64,000 bases of DNA. Origin: Hyphomonadaceae bacterium JAD_PAG50586_4 (GTDB lineage: Bacteria > Pseudomonadota > Alphaproteobacteria > Caulobacterales > Aquidulcibacteraceae). The translations under genes and the position numbers were made by a program. Each line of letters opens with the position of its first letter. Positions within the stretch are counted from its first letter, which is position 1. Positions 62,894 to 64,000 of the stretch are shown piece by piece. The DNA lies in contig CP096134.1 of assembly GCA_023242925.1 (NCBI GenBank), positions 1,327,944-1,391,943 on the forward strand. The letters run 5' to 3'. A model generated the notes under the pieces. That model had not been told where the DNA came from. It saw nothing but the letters and a program-made list of their open reading frames with translations, and ran no database searches.

Positions 62894-64000
62894 TTAAACC
62901 ACTTCCACCGCAGCCAGCGGCAGGCCCGTCGCAAAAGCCCGCGGCTTTTCCTTTGGCAGCGCCAGCATGCGGTCGATCGCCAGCTTCGCGCGCACGCGCA
63001 CGTCTTCCGGGATCGTCACTTCTGTCTTCATCTCGGCCAGCGCATCGTAGATCGCCTCGAGCGTGATGCGCTTCATGTGCGGGCAGAGATTGCACGGGCG
63101 AATGAAATCGACGTCCGGGGCGTTGGCCGCGACGTTGTCGCTCATCGAGCATTCTGTGAGCAGCACGACTTTACCGGGGCGTTTCTCTTCGACGTAGCTT
63201 TGCAGCGCCGCCGTCGAGCCGGCGAAATCCGCCGCCGCCATCACGTCTGGCGGGCATTCCGGGTGCGCGAGCACGACGAGGCCCGGGTGTGCGGCGCGCA
63301 ATTCGCTGATGTCTTGGGCGGTGAAGCGCTCGTGCACTTCGCAGCGGCCGTGCCAAGCGATGATCTTGATGCCGGTTTGCGCCGCGACGTTCTTGGCCAA
63401 ATATTCGTCCGGCAGAAGGATCACACGATCGACGCCCCATTCGCGCGCGGCCCATTCGACCACGGCGGCCGCGTTCGAGGAGGTGCAGCACACATCGCTT
63501 TCGGCCTTCACGTCAGCCGAGGTGTTGACGTAGGTGACGACCGGCAGGCCGGGGAAGCGCGCTTTGATCAAGCGTACGTCGCCGCCCGTGATCGATGCCG
63601 CGAGCGAGCAGCCGGCGCGCATGTCCGGGATCAGCACGGTTTTTCCGGCGCGAGGATCTTCGACGTCTCCGCCATGAAGTGCACGCCGGCTTGGACGATC
63701 ACTTCGGCGTCAGTCTCTGCCGCTTCGCGCGCCAATTGGAGCGAGTCGCCTTTGAAATCGCCGACGCAGTGGAAAATCTCGGCGGTCATGTAATTGTGCG
63801 CGAGGATCACCGCGTTCTTCTCGCGCTTCATCTTGTTGATGGCCGAGATCAGCGGCGCGTAGGCGGGCCATTCCACTTGAGGGATGACGTGCTTCACGCG
63901 CTCATAAAGCGGAGCGGTCTGCGCCTGAACTTCAGGCGTGTAGGTCAAGCCACGGGCGGCGGCGGCGTTGAGCGCGCCCCATTGGCCGTGGATAGCGCGC
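62894..64000 (-). CDS. nadA: Quinolinate synthase NadA (one frameshift, start beyond window)
   Basis: The reading frame is open to the window edge; an internal TTG at 63948 is an alternative start. [20 protein letters not shown], ADSxxL-like [16 protein letters not shown] and ILAPEK end one frame. The other frame begins [20 protein letters not shown]. Adding one base to the T-run 63640-63644 joins them as [13 protein letters not shown]. Conserved Cys for the 4Fe-4S cluster occur in [16 protein letters not shown] and CNLCPHMKR. It makes quinolinate with NadB. Confidence 0.9.

Noticed and set aside
1..64000. CRISPR arrays, tRNA or rRNA genes
   Set aside because: No regularly spaced direct repeats and no tRNA or rRNA signatures were found by reading. 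The inverted repeats are intergenic palindromes.

Overview
The window is about 64 kb of GC-rich, gene-dense chromosome from an alphaproteobacterium, most likely a member of Caulobacterales (Hyphomonadaceae-like). The evidence is the FlbT/FlaF flagellin regulators, a FliX gene divergent from flgI, a full CtrA-type box (TTAAC-N6-TTAAC) before a flagellin-like gene, the alphaproteobacterial DksA form that lacks zinc cysteines, UrcA and a TonB-dependent receptor, and the Caulobacter-like ctaC-D-B-G-E/surf1/thrC/M16 block. Genus assignment is inference. I see no phage, insertion sequence, CRISPR array, rRNA or tRNA.

Layout. 1-2203: end of a universal stress protein, then a MoxR ATPase and VWA-domain pair. 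2339-9546: flagellar block (flbT, flaF, flagellin, FlaG-like protein, flagellin-like protein; then flgI, a FlgJ-type rod protein and FlbY on the other strand, with fliX divergent). 9682-16403: dksA, DUF2214, an acyl-CoA synthetase-like enzyme, a SulP transporter, DUF2093, an M23 peptidase and a cupin lipoprotein. 16400-20353: lipid A/Kdo operon (DUF374, waaA, lpxK, lpxL-like). 20443-23464: tyrosine phosphatase, hybrid histidine kinase, UrcA protein. 23527-28123: pmbA, cysQ, DUF4170, MsbA-like ABC exporter, MAPEG. 28268-33837: small proteins, a methyltransferase, a desaturase, an ArsR regulator with a palindromic operator facing a NIPSNAP/ABM pair, a DNA glycosylase and ubiA. 34156-42799: second ABC exporter, gshA, rsmE, an outer membrane protein, a GNAT and a POT peptide transporter. 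43061-50184: an orphan VirD4/TraG-like ATPase, a B3-type metallo-beta-lactamase behind a TonB receptor, a Lys-rich mini-protein, tldD and a TPR protein. 50346-59953: aa3-type cytochrome oxidase biogenesis operon running into surf1, thrC, an M16 peptidase and a GNAT. 60074-64000: NAD biosynthesis genes nadA, nadB, nadC.

The main technical result is that nine recognisable genes and one mini-gene are broken by single-base length errors, all in short homopolymers (eleven events, at about 9189, 9323, 18886, 21512, 35477, 38912, 47965, 56591, 60940, 62225 and 63640). Each is repaired by adding or removing one base of the run. This looks like long-read assembly error rather than gene decay, so these genes should be treated as intact until resequenced.

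The window is mostly housekeeping. The less expected items are a soluble VirD4-like ATPase with no conjugation genes nearby, a 318-base structured leader with a six-codon ORF before an ABC exporter, a TonB receptor/metallo-beta-lactamase pair, a perfect 9+9 palindrome at the ArsR promoter, a flagellin-like gene behind a perfect CtrA box, and a POT transporter with a periplasmic insert of about 155 residues. Dispersed intergenic palindromes separate several operons. I found no clear, wholly new multi-gene system.
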